64,000 nucleotides of DNA from Echinococcus granulosus. Taxonomy: Eukaryota > Platyhelminthes > Cestoda > Cyclophyllidea > Taeniidae. Every line of letters begins with the position of its first letter. Position 1 is the stretch's first letter. The DNA lies in contig NW_020170391.1 of assembly GCF_000524195.1 (NCBI RefSeq), positions 191,438 to 255,437 on the forward strand, in the 5' to 3' direction. The notes below the pieces were generated by a model that saw only the letters and a list, made by a program, of their open reading frames with translations, did no database searches and was not told the DNA's origin. A program made the position numbers and the translations under genes. Positions 1 to 19,075 of the stretch are shown here, in pieces.

Positions 1-744
1 ATAAAAAGGGTGAGTTGAAGGACAGCGCTATTGAAGTGCTTTGTTCCTAAGCTAGAATTCAGAGAGAGAATGTTTCTCTCAATAACTTGTTGAAGCTCCA
101 AGCCAAAATGAAGGAATATTCACCGAAATTTATCAGTTTTGCTAAAGAGAGAGAAAAAGGTTGATACACTTGCATAGTCAAATAAAAAAGGCATTTTTCG
201 TGACGATTATGAGCAGGAAGTCTATGTCACTACCGAAGTATATGGTGCTATAAGCAGCATCGCTGAAACAAATGCATGACTAAACGGGTCCAGAATTATG
301 ACTTGGCAGAAAGCGTCCTACTTTTGAAGAATGTACTTTTCAAACCTCATGCAGTAGATGGGCTGACTTTAGTGATAGTCAATATGCGACAGCTCTTTCA
401 TCCTGTAACAAAAATCGACGAAATCGCCTCTATTGACTTGATATGCTAAAGTTTTAAAACTATCTGCAGCAATTTAAAGAAAGTTTACAGGAGTTTGCAG
501 CTGAAGTGTTTCGTGCTTTAATTTTTTAGATAATTATTTTTTGTTCTGTTGAAGGTGAGAGGGGTAAAATTAGCCTATATTTTATTTTCGAACCTACTAA
601 TGTATCCCACGTATTACTAGTGTTATGGCCTATAAGTAAAGATAGGAGTTTTTGTAAAACATTTAATATGTCCTGATAAAATCACAGAATACAAACATTT
701 ACTGGTTGAAATACAGCAAAATAATGGCAAAATAGGGCATTATG
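1..744. other. 3' flank of the K2P gene, no gene seen
   Basis: No convincing exon on either strand. Short degenerate open stretches (for example about 320-450 on the plus strand) could be old transposon debris, but nothing identifies them. A string near 34-55 (AAGTGCTTTGTTCCTAAGCT) recurs almost exactly near 8997-9017, suggesting a shared dispersed repeat. Confidence 0.4.
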
Positions 745-6972
<6,228 letters not shown>

Positions 6973-9900
6973 ATTGTTTAAAAGCTCTCTCTAAACGGTG
7001 GGGATACGCTCCGACTAAAGTGATGCATCATTGGCGGAGGAAGCAAGTTAACTTTAATTTCAGTTTATTCACTCCAGGGGTGTGAAAGTGGATTTACTGC
7101 CACTTTGGCAGTTAATGCGAAGTGGATGCGGGAGCTGTCTTGGGAATGAACGCATACAAACCATCGTGTGAATGGCAAGGCGCACGCTCCTCCTAAACCT
7201 AAATAACATTTCATTTTAATGGAACAGTACTGAAATTGATGAAACTCGACTGAGTTGGATGACAAAAAAAGTTTTTGAAGCTATCACTGTCATAAAATAT
7301 TTTGTTTTAAGAATCAATTGTGGTTCTGCACTTCAATTCACATTATTTGCGTATCAGGCCTCTTCCCCAAATTTTTCATACAATAGGCTTTTGAAACCGA
7401 AACCCTTTTGCATATCCGGCACCTATACATGTCTTTACAATCTAGTTTAATCAAACGTGTTTGCCACGTGCACACATAAATCCGTACATACTGTCTGTTC
7501 AATGCAAAGCCTATTGTTTTGTGCCTCAAAAATATTGTTTTACGTTACCTTTGAAGTATCCATGGCTGTAATTAACCTTCTCAAAAATGCCTAATGAAGA
7601 AAATCTTTCCACTTTTTTTGCTCCATCACTGAAGCATCTGGACGGTTCACTAAAGTTAGAAACCAAGGCTGTCTCGTGGTGTGGACCATCTGTCCGTTGG
7701 ATTTTCCAATGACTTCGGAATGGTTATGAATGCTCCTATAACTAATGTCGTCGGCATTAGTAGGTGTATTTGTAGATTATGATTATTATAAAGATAAGTG
7801 AATAACTTTAAATGTAATGCTTATGTACTAGTTTATACTTTGAGTACCTCATACCCGAACCCATTATGTTTTACTACTGATAATTTACACTCCGACAGTT
7901 GGTGGAGCGTGTTCTATTATAAATCTATTTACCAAATTAACCTAAAATCGTTTAAAAAATCTTTATATTTTCATGATAAATATCAAAACATAACCTACTT
8001 ACACATTGCAAACCCCTCCAGTAGTGTAACATTTGTGGCCTACGAGCAATTAATACAGTTGATTTAAACATTTTTTTGTTGTCTTGGGCATCTGAAGCAT
8101 ATTTTAATTTAAAAATTGGACACACCATAATTCCATTAAAGTGCTGCTATCCACAGTCCGCTCCTTTTACCAGTTATTCTATATTTTCCAAGTATTTTCG
8201 TATACTTTATTGAAGCTGTTGATAACTAACTATAGGCAGATTTCCTTGAATCAAATGGAATAGGAAAATCAGATTTTAGCGTTAAAGCGCAAAGGCATAT
8301 TCCCCTCCCCTTCCAATGTCCAGTGCAACTTTTTCTAAAATCAAAGTTGTTTAACAGTCCTGATTTACGTTTACTTTATAAAGACGTCTTATAACGGTAA
8401 CAATAATCACAGCTGTAATACTTCGGCAGGTTGTTCAACTCTGTGCTTTGGTTATTCGGACACTCAAGTCTCCGCAGATTGTTCTTCCGCCCGGCTGCAA
8501 GGCCCTGGCCATGCCAGTTGGTCTCAGCTCTTCTGCACGTTAGTAATGCAATTCCTGTCACGCTATCATGACTTCCTACGACTTCGGGAAAGACTCTGGG
8601 CTCTACATTAGTTGCTAAATTTTAAAGCCAAATTATGATACATCACAATTTATTTCTAAAAAACAACCCATCAATAGTAAATTGTTTGCACCACCTTAAT
8701 GAGTTTACGATTATCAGTTATGCATACTTATTGGTGCCATTCCGACCTGACATTAGCGAGGCAGTTTAATGTTTTGTCAAGCTTAAATGGATTCTCTCAG
8801 ATCATTGTATTGAACTGAATACATTCTTTAGCAGCAACTACAATGTGCCTGTGAGTAATCCACTTCGACCGGCAGTAGCATCAAGGCGACAAAAAACAAT
8901 CTTGTTTATGGACGCTCTGTACCTTATTTTGAAGCATTTTATCCAAACATCGACTCATTTCGCGTCCAAAAATAGGCCATGAGCTGTAGAATACTAAGTG
9001 CTTTGTTCCTAAAGCTAACTTCTTTAATCAAAATAAGTATGTTGTAATACGTTAATTATTTAACCCTCACTTTTGGCAAAAGGGGCCACTTTGGGTCTCC
9101 ACTACTGTGCTTTCGCCGTTTGGGCTGGTCTCCGAGCCATGCCAGCAACCCAAATCCCCTCTGTATGGCAGATTTAGGTATTCTGCCAGAGTATTATGTA
9201 TTCTCTCATCTTCAGGCAAGTCTAAGAGCGCTACAATACATTTCGCTTTTTTTGCAGGTTTGCAAATACTTTACTGCTTATTCTACTTTTGAGCTCTCCC
9301 TTCAGATGGCAAAATACAGCCAGTCCCGCTAATAGGTGCAACTGAATTGACTCACCGGTGCATGAATAACTTTCTTTGAAAATTACTTCTCCGACCAGCA
9401 TCATCACTAAAATCTTATTGAAAATGTCAAAGATTTAATGACACTGTTGGTTAAGGTGTTGTCAAGAGAAACTTATTAAAAGGTTTATTCTTTTAAATGG
9501 AACACGGTAAATTTCACCAAGTATTCGTAGTGTGCGAACATTTAAATAAAGCATTTGGATGAACTTAATTCTCTAAAGAAACAACAGATTTGATTTACTA
9601 TGCCATCATAAAAACCAATTTTGTGGTACTCAAGCATACAAAATCAGGATTTTGACTTAAAAACAGACTAATTCAAATTATTCCTTCATTGATAAGTTAG
9701 CATATGCGCATACTTATTGATAACAAATGAGACAAATGGTTGTTTTTTTTTAGGTATTAACATCAGTCTTGAACTTCGTTAATGAACAACCGATCTGATA
9801 AAAGTGCGTAAAAATATTATTTAACCTTGATTTGGGTCTACACTTTTAAATTGGGAAATATTTGTGGGTTGCAAAATAGTTTATGAATCTTTTGCCTCTC

Positions 9901-12900
9901 CCTTTTCAGCCAGATGAGCTTTTAAAACCCACCGCAATAACCGCCTTTAGCTTTGCAAACGATAAGTTTAGCATCCACCGAGCTCTTAGACCGTCTCAAA
10001 TTTGGATACAGGAGGAGACACGCCGCTACACTGCCATTTCACGCAAGCGTCATCGTTTGAAGTAGGAATTGTGCCGTGCTTTGAGCAAATAGTCCGCTCT
10101 ATGATACGCGCTGCGGATTAAGCATCAAATGGTAAAATTCCACTCGAAGGCCTTATCAGTATTGTTGGAGATGAAGCAGCTATTTGCATATGCTCGTCTC
10201 TAGGGAACAGTATACAGTGTCAGCACATGAGCATTTTCCGAATTCTTTTTTTACCTCCAAAACCGATAAATTGTTTAGACATTTATGATAAGCAATGTAT
10301 CCGGGTGTTAACTTTGCTATTCACCATTTATTCTCCCGTCTTTTTCATCAACTTCTAGTCTCTATCATTGATATTATTGAGTAAACTAAATGCAAATATT
10401 CCTCATGTTTAATAACCATAGCTCCTCAAGTTTTGGCATGTGTCCAACCTCCTAATAATTTGAAATAAACTAGTAGCTACTTCATGACAAAATCAGCTTT
10501 GTGGGACAGGTCGTAGCTTAGAAGGGGTGTTTTATACATTCTATGCCATCAACACCATTGCGAAAATCGTTAAGACCATGAATAGGGTTTGTGCTATCAC
10601 AAAACTAAATTCATAGCCAAGTTTCATCCTCCTCACCTGGTTGGTTACACATGCGCCTTCTGCTACAAATACGTCGGTGAAAATGCGCTTCATTTGGCAG
10701 GTTGACTTTACCAAAAGCTTTTTATGTTGCGTATTTTTATATTTGGCAATGTGGAACAGCACTTTTAGCTAACCTCTAGATACGAATAGCGAAAGGTGGT
10801 AATTATTACGTTGCGTTGATAAGTCCAGCTTCTATCATCACGACTGAAAAATATCCCCTGTGGGACATATATCCATCATACCCTTTGGAAGTCTTTTCCC
10901 TTTCAGGATACTCAGTAATATCTCTGGTATAAATGTCCAGAAGTTAAGTTTTAAGAACGTTTTTTTCATTCAAGTGCCGTCAACACAGTTTTTCGTCCTG
11001 TTTTCTGTTGCGTTTTATTGGCATTGGTGAATTCACACGATTAAACCATAAAGTTTCCAAAATAAGATTGCAAGACTTCCTCGCTGTAGGTCAAAAAGTA
11101 CAGTGGTAATAGTGCTCAAATGTTTATGGATAAAAACATGTTTTTGTATCATTTGTTTGATTACTCCCTCTTAGAAATAACCCCATACACAAACGTCTTT
11201 TTCGTTCTCGAAAATTAGAAATAAAGGTGTGATGTTTCCTGTTGTTTTATTGAAGGCAAGTTTGGAAACGATTACACGGGTTTGTCTTAGGATTGCTAAT
11301 AGTACTGATTATCTTATTTTATTGTCCCACTTTTTACCTCGTTTTATTGTAAGGGCCTTTCAAATAGGCAGAGGCTCTTAGTCGAGCATAGGTAGATAAA
11401 AATTCAAGTATATTGGTCAGCACAGCTTTGCTTGTATGCTTTTTCCGCAGCAAACGTTGCATTCGAGAAAAGTCTGTCCGTTTTATACCATATATTTAAC
11501 ATAACTGCAAAGGAGTCACGATTTCATTTCATGTGAAATCAACCAATAATCATTATTCAAATTCCTCTTAGCAAATGTATTGTTGTCTTCTCTCAAAAGA
11601 TCATTTCTGTATTAAAAAGCAATTAATAATACAGACCCTTTGTTTTATTCTTTGGTAATTTTCTGTAATCAAAATAGCGGCAAGTCCCGAATAATTTTTG
11701 GTCTTAAAGAATTAACCTTCGCGTTACGCTGCACCACATTGCGTTGGTGAAGGTGGTAAGTGCTTAGGCCAAAATCTGACATAATGGTCTTTTCACCATC
11801 AATCCTGACGGCGCGTCGGGAGTTACGCATTCGTGTGTATATTTGGAGTTTCTCATAAAGTAACATATTCGATGGCGGGGAATATGTGAATTAATGCCCG
11901 AAATACCCTATTTTGCATTATCGCAATATCATTTCAACAACAGCCCATGCATTAAGTATATCGTATTTAAAAACTGTTGCGAATGTAGGAGATCTCAGCA
12001 TAGGTAAACGTCTTTTTGACAACGAATTAAAGCAGTTGATTATGAAATACTGAGTATAAATTGCTATAATAAAGTCAACTTTTTTAAATGAGGTTATCTC
12101 TAGCATGATTAAAGATGTATTCATTCTTTGTTCTGTGAACCACTTTTTGAGTTAAGTAAGTAGTACAACTCGACTTCAAGTTAAAAAGTCCCTTAATGCC
12201 TGCCACTGAGGCGCCGACCATGCGCACAACTTGGCTTGGGCTGCGGGCGCATGTGCACGCAGACGTCGCACCGGCGTGGCCTCTCCCGTGGCCATCAGCA
12301 GCCAGTGACCTTCGTTTTTCACCTCAGCGTTTCACTACACTCGTAGCACTTTGAAGCGGAAACAGTCCACTTAAGCAATGGAATGTGCTTACCAGCAGTC
12401 AAAATGCAAGTTTCATTATTGTTGCAGCTTAAACCCATTAAATTTAAAGTGGATTAAATTATTCACATTTTACCACTTAGTACAGAAATGTGAAATACTG
12501 CCACTTTATATTAGACTTCTTTTGAAAATATTCTCATTCGGGAATATAATTTTGATTTCAATCTTATAGCTTTCAGCAAATATGCCATTAGTAGTCAAGT
12601 TGGATTCCAAATTTGCCAGCTGTAGATTTGCTGAGTGAACAGTTTGGATGTGCTCTAGGAAAGGAAGCAAAAAGGTGAGTACGTAAAGCACTGCCAGCAT
12701 TGCGAAAGGGAAGATAGTGTTTACTTGCTGGTGCACGTGTTGCTCAGGCTCTTGCGCATCAGCAACACTTCAGGAAAATCATATTCTTACTGCACACTTA
12801 TCATGATTCCGAGTCTGGCATAAGAAAAGACCAAAGGATTTGTGATGCCAAACTATTTCTGGGCAAGACTCTCATCCAAGCGTGGCGCACGCTATGTGCT

Positions 12901-15846
12901 CAGCAACGTTTTAGCCGAAGGATGTGGTAGGTGAATGTTAATTGTAGACAAAATTCTTCTTTTGAGTGTTTCTCAAAAGTTAGCATCCAGGTTCCTTGGG
13001 TTTTTAATATTTACTCTTAACTTTAGTTTAACATATTATTGACTGCCCAATATTTCATAAAAAATATGAAGTCATTCAAGTCATACATTATTTTGTGCTT
13101 TGCTGAATTGTATTTATCACAAATGTTATAAAATATCAGCGTGGATAATGCGCGTTATAAAGCATCAGAGGAGGAGAAACGAAGAGAACCAATTGTGAAA
13201 TTTGGCTTTGTGTGTTTGAGGACAATGCCCCGTGGTCAGGGATTGCAACACAATCTCATCCGATCTTTGATGTTGAAAGGAGCGAGTTGAGGGCTGCATC
13301 GCAGATTTTTAAGGTATAAGCTGCATTTTTTTCCCCAAAATTAACATAAGCATAATCAAGTTCCTAAGGCTGCAATCCACTTTGTTTACACTAATGCACA
13401 AACTCTGTGGAAGTACAATGCCTCAACTGTAGAAAGGTCGTTTTTACGGCTACGCATAAAGGTGTAGCAATCGAGTCCCACTTTCACGACTTTCTACCCC
13501 AACCACAGTGCCATCACTACCACCACTCGGCCTGCTTTTACCACCAAGGCCGAACCCACCACCAGCCCTCTCGGTGAGATAATAGGCTCTCGTGCCTTCT
13601 GTGGTGATGCTGTTGCTGCTGCAGGTCATGTGAGAATGGGCATGCGCCCATATTTCTGCTCAATGTGACCGCTTTGTGGCACCTCCAAGCAATTGGACAG
13701 GGTAACAAATTTGTTAGGTTAACATTACAATTTAGTCAGGGATGATGTATTTAATTAACCTTCCAAGTGCAATATTGGCTGATTCCTCATAATGCTCTTT
13801 CTCTACACTCTCTCATACATAAAAATGAAACCAAAATGCTTGCTCAGCCATTTGAGATATCCTGATTCCTATAGTTTTCGCAGTCTATGCCCGTGTTAAT
13901 TAGGTACAAAATACTGTGAATAATCGAGCATAAAAAACACTTTTTGCATAATATTAAATCAAAGCGTTGGGGCTTCTTGAGTAAAATTTGCTGCAAATTT
14001 TAGAGTTGATCAATTTAGCAGCGCATCTTCCACTTCTCAATGGAGCCTTGATTGGCATGACATGCTGTATCCTTCGCCAATGTTTGACCTCTGAACTTCG
14101 GAATTCATTCATTGATAATATACTTTTTATTTTAAAAACTAATCAAGCAATCCATGCTGGTGAGTGAAACGCACTTAATTTTAAGAACAAGTGGTCAATG
14201 TCATCTGGCTAAACCTTTTCAGGCGGCCTCGGGCAAAAAAGTTTAATTAAATCTTTTTTTGCTCTCCAACAGCATTACCGCACTTATATCTCTCTAAAAA
14301 TTGCAATATTTATGTGAGATTATTTAGTAGACAATGAAAAGGCATTGCTCATTTCAGAAATACTCTCAAATGCTTCTACCCACGTTTCATGTGGAGTACT
14401 TTGACTGTTTGTTTTACTCTTCGGTTTGGTTTCGCTGACATTTAGGGGTCCACCCTCGTACTTCGCCCGGCCCTTCTGTACTTCGATAGTACTCTGATTT
14501 CTTTTGTCTTCAAAGAAGATTCTGGGCGCTATACGCAAATAATTCCTGATTCATTCCAGAGTGTAATGCGAATTTACCATGTAAAATTTAAGATTTTATA
14601 AAATTTAACTCATTTTGAACATATGCAATCTTAAATTACACCTACTATTTCTCGTTACCAAGATTGTGGGGAGGTGACATTTGAAACGGTTTAAGGAGAA
14701 ATAAATCAAATCAATATTAAGTAATATCACGATTACTGGAATGTCATTTCCGCCTATTCAGCTGAAAGTTTGAAAGTCCTACTCGAGGCACGAGATACTC
14801 CGAATAGGGTGGTTTTCATACTTCAGTCGACCCGTTAACAATGCAAGTCGAGGCAGCACATCCCAATTCTTCTTTTTAACCTTTACGCATAAGATGAGGT
14901 TTATGAATAACTGAAATTCGGACAAATGAGTCCATCCACATGCTTTAGATAAACTGGCTAATATAAGATTAATAAAAATTGCATTCAGGCTTATACACCA
15001 CACCATTTGCTGATAAGTTTTTTAGAATTTCCTTGTCCTTCAATAGCTCGTTTTGTGAATATTTACTGTAGCAATCTTTCGGTCATCCAAACTTTCATAA
15101 AAAAACGTAAATGTGACAGAAATCTTCAGAAATACAACTGTAAATCTTTTTGTATTGACCTGTTATAAGATCAGTACCTTACACCTTTTGTGTCAACTGA
15201 TGACATGAAATTCACCACGATTTCCGATGAGATCCAGCGTTAAATGCATGTGATGCCTATTTCGAAGGTTGGACTGAGCAATGCCAGGAGCATGCTACAA
15301 AGAGCAGGTATAGTCTCGAATATTTCTTGTGAGATTTGAAGGATGGGTGAATGGATAAAATTGCCCCCTGTGTTGAATTGTAACCATATTATTTTGTTTT
15401 AACAGTTGTTAAGACTCTTACGTTGCATCTAGCTGCCAATATTAACGCAACGAGTTTATAATGGCACCACTGCCCAAATTGTCAACGATGACCCACATTG
15501 TTCCAATTTCCCCGCCATATATGAAAATCTCATATGCCAGTAATAGTTTTTCCTTTGAATGAATTTTTTAATTTTGTTAAGAAATTTTGTTCACAAATTT
15601 GTTTGCTAGTAAAATATGTTATTTAATATCTTATTTTCTCCACGAAGGTAGCGAATCTACATTTCAATGGTTCGGTTTTTGCTTTAATGTGAATCTAATC
15701 ACACAGATCCTCGTTGGCCTCCGTTTCAACTACCGTCCTGGCGGGATCGCTGGAAAATTATGCATATTACCTCTCAGTCCTTCGACAAAGACACAGAGCC
15801 CAACAATGCGATGCCTTCTTTAGGGCACTCAAATATAGCTTATTAG
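6973..15846 (+). CDS. Unidentified multi-exon gene(s), WD40-like N-terminal part; fragmentary model
   Basis: Not recognised. Candidate exons, each bounded by AG and GT: 6973-7019, 7064-7167, 7228-?, 7635-7722, 9910-10061, 10093-10131, 10160-10209, 10359-10380, 10586-10700, 10907-10926, 12347-12448, 12626-12674, 12748-12926, 13140-13313, 13509-13573, 13625-13701, 14004-14159, 14358-14395, 14446-?, 15268-15307 and a terminal exon 15707-15846 ending in TAG. Phases agree at most adjacent joins, including 6973 to 7228, 9910 to 10380, 10586 to 10926, 12748 to 13140, and 13509 through 14446. Several implied introns are tiny (28, 31, 44, 50, 51 bp). Peptides look like real protein: the 7635 exon has CLVVWTICPL and the 10160 exon IVGDEAAICICSSLGN, both resembling beta-propeller strands; the 14004 exon is helical and leucine-rich. 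Exons are missing between blocks, the 13140 exon is readable in two frames, and it could be more than one gene. Confidence 0.45.
8430..8625 (-). repeat. Dispersed repeat family A, copy 1
   Basis: Read on the minus strand it begins with a motif like TGTAGAGCCC...CTTTCCCGAAG and carries the family core ACTGGCATGGCC followed by a CGGAAG block and an ACCAAAGCACAG tail. The same order of blocks occurs at 58.4 and 61.1 kb. Divergent, about 200 bp; edges are approximate. Confidence 0.5.
9085..9235 (-). repeat. Dispersed repeat family A, copy 2
   Basis: Minus-strand reading gives TGTAGCGCTCTTAGACTTGC, a spacer, and the core GCTGGCATGGCTCGGAGACC, matching the copy at 26.5 kb in block order and spacing. 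It lies within the span of the unidentified plus-strand gene, probably in an intron. Edges approximate. Confidence 0.5.
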
Positions 15847-15959
15847 TCTTTTTTCATGCACCGTGATTTTTATGCCCGTTGTAAGGCTGAATTAAAGCAG
15901 TCGAATGAATGGTACATGTAGCGATTTGGTATTTAGTTTATTAGTGTGTTGAACCCCAC

Positions 15960-16115
15960 GGGCAACTCAGTTGCAGCAGGATGTACTCCCACTTAGCGAT
16001 GTAGTTTTCGGGGCATGCTAATAGCTTCCTAGATCTTCTGTACGCTAGTAATGTATACTCTGCCATCTTAATTTAGACTATTACAACTCTGGAGAAGAGT
16101 CGGGGCGCTACATAG
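15960..16115 (-). repeat. Dispersed repeat family A, copy 3
   Basis: Minus strand: TGTAGCGCCCCGACTCTTC start block and a degenerate core GCTATTAGCATGCCCCGAAA. It starts just past the stop codon of the terminal exon of the unidentified gene, so it may sit in or next to its 3' UTR. Confidence 0.4.
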
Positions 16116-18055
16116 GTGGGTAATTATTTTGCAGTTCGAATTTTAGGCAACAATCTTTGCGTGGGTTCTAACGTTCTCCTACTCTATAAAATTAGTTAGA
16201 AGCCATTAATAGTTCTAGAGTACAATGAAGCTATGTGTCTAGGGCTGATTCTATGCTTTAAATCAATGAATATAGTATTTGAAAGCCGTTCCATCAGCAC
16301 CCAAAACTAATACTAGTGTTTAAACCTCACAATCACAATTTGAGTCTATCCATATTCCGTGGGCAGTGAAAACTTATGTGATGTTGATTCAATGGGATTC
16401 AGCCACTAGAGGTAATTACCATTATGAAAGTTATGGGGATACCTAATTCCGTCATTAACGGAAACCTAGTGAGTATATGGAGTCACCCAAACATTACTAT
16501 ATGTATCAGCTGCAGACTTCAAAGGGGTAACGGGTTGACCAGTTGGGTTTCTGATACATCCGACGCAAAATTATCCCCTCACAACCAACTGGATTTTCCT
16601 CCGTTCATTTTATTTGGACAAGCTCCTGTTGATTCTCATAATGTCCATATCAAGTCACCCCTCTAAGAGTTGCATTTATTTTTAGTTAATATGAGAATTG
16701 ACTTCTCCTCATCTTTAAACCGTGTTAAGTTTAAAGTGGTTTAAACGACTAGGACTTAACCTAATCTTCAACCCAGATAATATCTTCAAATTTATTTTAT
16801 ACACTGAGGGTTAGCGAAATCCCGTTAATCCCTAACTTATCGGTCATTTATATCGGTCCTATTGGTGATTTTTTAGAAGAATAATGCACGTGTTTTAACT
16901 TAGCCTTTGGAATATATCGGAATCGCAGTAGGATAAACGCTTGTTTTTTTTAAAAAATAACCTACCATCTCAAAGCAGGAAGACATCTTCGTGCCAATGG
17001 AGTTTAAGCGATTGATGGATCAGAAAACCTTCGCTTTTCAAATACAACTGTTGAGAGAGTTAAAGTAATGTGTCGATGGATTTGCCTTCCATGGTTTCGA
17101 TCACTCCACAGCTGAAAGCGTAATGCACTCCTGATAAATGGTTATAGCTTATTGGAAGAAAGTGAAAAAAGGTAAGGAGCTAGATTTAATTAGATGATCT
17201 CGGTGATTGTTGGAACACGTAATATCAAGCATACCACTTTTGCTGCCGGTTCAATAGATTGAGCCTTGCGGCTAAATCAGGCTTCATCGAGCCTACTCGT
17301 GCTCTGAATCTTAGGTTATCCATGATATCACAGGAACGGTTTAATCTAGAAAATCTGGTTATTATAATTGCTAATAATAAGTTGCCCCACAGATACGGAC
17401 TTGAGAAACCTCAAGATGCAACTAAGACTATTAAAATTATAAGGTTTCCCCAAACAGTTTATAGGTTTACAAATAAAGAGAAAACAAGGACAAATGTGTG
17501 GAGCGAACGGAAAGGCTGCTGGATAAGAGGCAGTTGTGATGTGAGGACAAATGAAGGCAGTGTTCAGGATTTAGAAATGATTAGATTTAACATTAGAAAG
17601 TAGCACTTTCGTCAGTTTTACTTAAGTAGAGTGTTTTAAATCTTTTACCGAGTGACAATCACAGAAAAATTATTCCTGCATTTTACGCCAAAAACGATAG
17701 CACAAATATAGCAATTTGGTATTTTATTTGGCATAGCAGAAATCCGCTCCTTCATCATGGCTCTTAGGACGTGAGAACGTCTCAAAGATCTCCCACAATT
17801 TCGTAACATATACTTAGCTTTGATGAATCACGGCTTCAACGAAGACTCGGGGAAATATGCAGCTTCTATTCCTGCAGACCAAAACATCAAATCAGATGAA
17901 CAATAAATTCGTGCATGATTAAGTGTTGATCTAAATTATTTAAAACTTAAGAAATTTTAATAACTTGCAAATAACTTTATTTGCGCTTAATTACATGCTA
18001 AATTGTTTTAAATAGCTTGAGGGCAGCGCTACTTCAAATAATCGCGGAGTTAAGT
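16116..18055. other. Intergenic region upstream of pICln
   Basis: No gene identified. Open frames at 16424-16666 and 17259-17603 (plus) have no recognisable domain or splice context. The latter is 114 codons and could be transposon debris. The last 60 bases before 18056 should hold the pICln 5' UTR. Confidence 0.35.
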
Positions 18056-19034
18056 ATGAGCCTCGGGGGTGCTTTGGGTAACGAGGTGCACCTTGTAAAA
18101 GGAAATGTTTCCTTTTATGAGGAGACTCGACTTCTAGATAAGGGAAAGCTTGTAGTTAAGGAGAGGTAGGTCATTGTACTTGGGATGCTTTACTTTGTAA
18201 GCTCATATTGCCGATTAATACTAGTCGTTTATGTGATTTTATGTGCAGCTCTGTAGATTGGGATGGCGAAAATCGCCACTTTTCCCTGCTTTATCCCAAT
18301 ATCTGTCTTCATGCTGTTAGTCGTGATCCCTATGGTGGAGACGAGAATGTTAAGTTCCCTTATCCACACGTCTTCCTCATGGTTGATGGGGAACGAGTTT
18401 GGTCGAACGGCGAGCCTCCACTCTCCGGCCATGGTGATAACGGAATGGAAGTGGATGACGAAGGTTAGTGCAACTTGTCCCCTTCGCAACTCACATGAAA
18501 CCACGCCGTGGATATAGCGCTTGGAATTATGGTTGGTATGAGCTTCGTGGCTAGTTTGTTAGTACGTCTGCAAATCACATTTAGAAAACAGTGATGAAGA
18601 GGATGGAGTCTATGCTGCTGACGAAGAGAAAACTACCTTTAATCTTCGTTTTGTTCCGGCTGATCAACGTGACTTAGACGACCTCTACACTGCGATCGCG
18701 GAATGCCAGGCTCTGAACCCTGATCCAGAAGACTTATCCGAAGATGAACTTGGGAGCATCCATGATGATGAGGATGGGAACGATGGTACTTGCCCACTCT
18801 TGTGTTGATACATCACTAATATCTACAACTCAACATATTCCATGCATTCTACTTTCCTCCTTGTCGTCCATCTTTACGCGCGCACCTAAGCGACTAATAT
18901 AACGTCAGCAATCTGTGGGACATCCCTTCCGCTGCTTGCACTTTATGCATTTGAACTAACTGGGGCATTACTTTGTATTTGTTATAGGAGACGACAACGA
19001 GGAGGTCGACCCCGAGAACTTTACCGATAACTGA
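18056..19034 (+). CDS. CLNS1A: pICln, methylosome subunit / Sm-protein assembly chaperone
   Basis: pICln binds Sm proteins and presents them to PRMT5 for arginine methylation before snRNP assembly; it was first described as a chloride-conductance regulator. Four exons, 18056-18165, 18249-18463, 18585-18785 and 18988-19034, join in consistent phases to 190 residues. Family signatures are the PH-like segment with VDWDGENRHFSLLYP and ICLHAVSRDP, a loop HVFLMVDGE, and the C-terminal FVPADQRDLDDLYTAIAECQ followed by ALNPDPED, which matches the family's FVPSDK...MCECQALHPDPED region. The protein ends soon after this motif in an acidic tail; the vertebrate protein is longer (about 237 residues) and carries a second conserved segment not seen here. 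The start is the first ATG of the PH-like domain; an AG lies directly upstream (TAAG, then TATG). Confidence 0.88.
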
Positions 19035-19069
19035 GCCTTCTTGTATAGCCTTTTTTATGTAATGCATTC

Positions 19070-19075
19070 AATAAA
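19070..19075 (+). terminator. Poly(A) signal of pICln
   Basis: Canonical AATAAA 35 bases after the pICln stop codon, giving a short 3' UTR. Confidence 0.75.

Noticed and set aside
7047..7063. 17-base GT...AG segment between two coding-looking stretches
   Set aside because: Too short for an intron; a donor at 7020 gives a 44-base intron with the same phase.
13200..13313. Second plausible frame through the 13.14-13.31 kb exon
   Set aside because: Two overlapping plus-strand frames both read well here; a 26-base micro-intron (13195-13220) would reconcile them, but I could not choose, so neither is claimed as final.
14320..14538. Minus-strand 72-codon frame that looks like a terminal exon
   Set aside because: It is antisense to two plus-strand exons (14358-14395 and 14446 onward) that have better splice sites and phase continuity.
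17259..17603. 114-codon plus-strand open frame
   Set aside because: No recognisable domain and no flanking gene structure; may be transposon debris or chance.
18229..18504. Minus-strand frame over pICln exon 2
   Set aside because: Antisense shadow of a well-supported exon.
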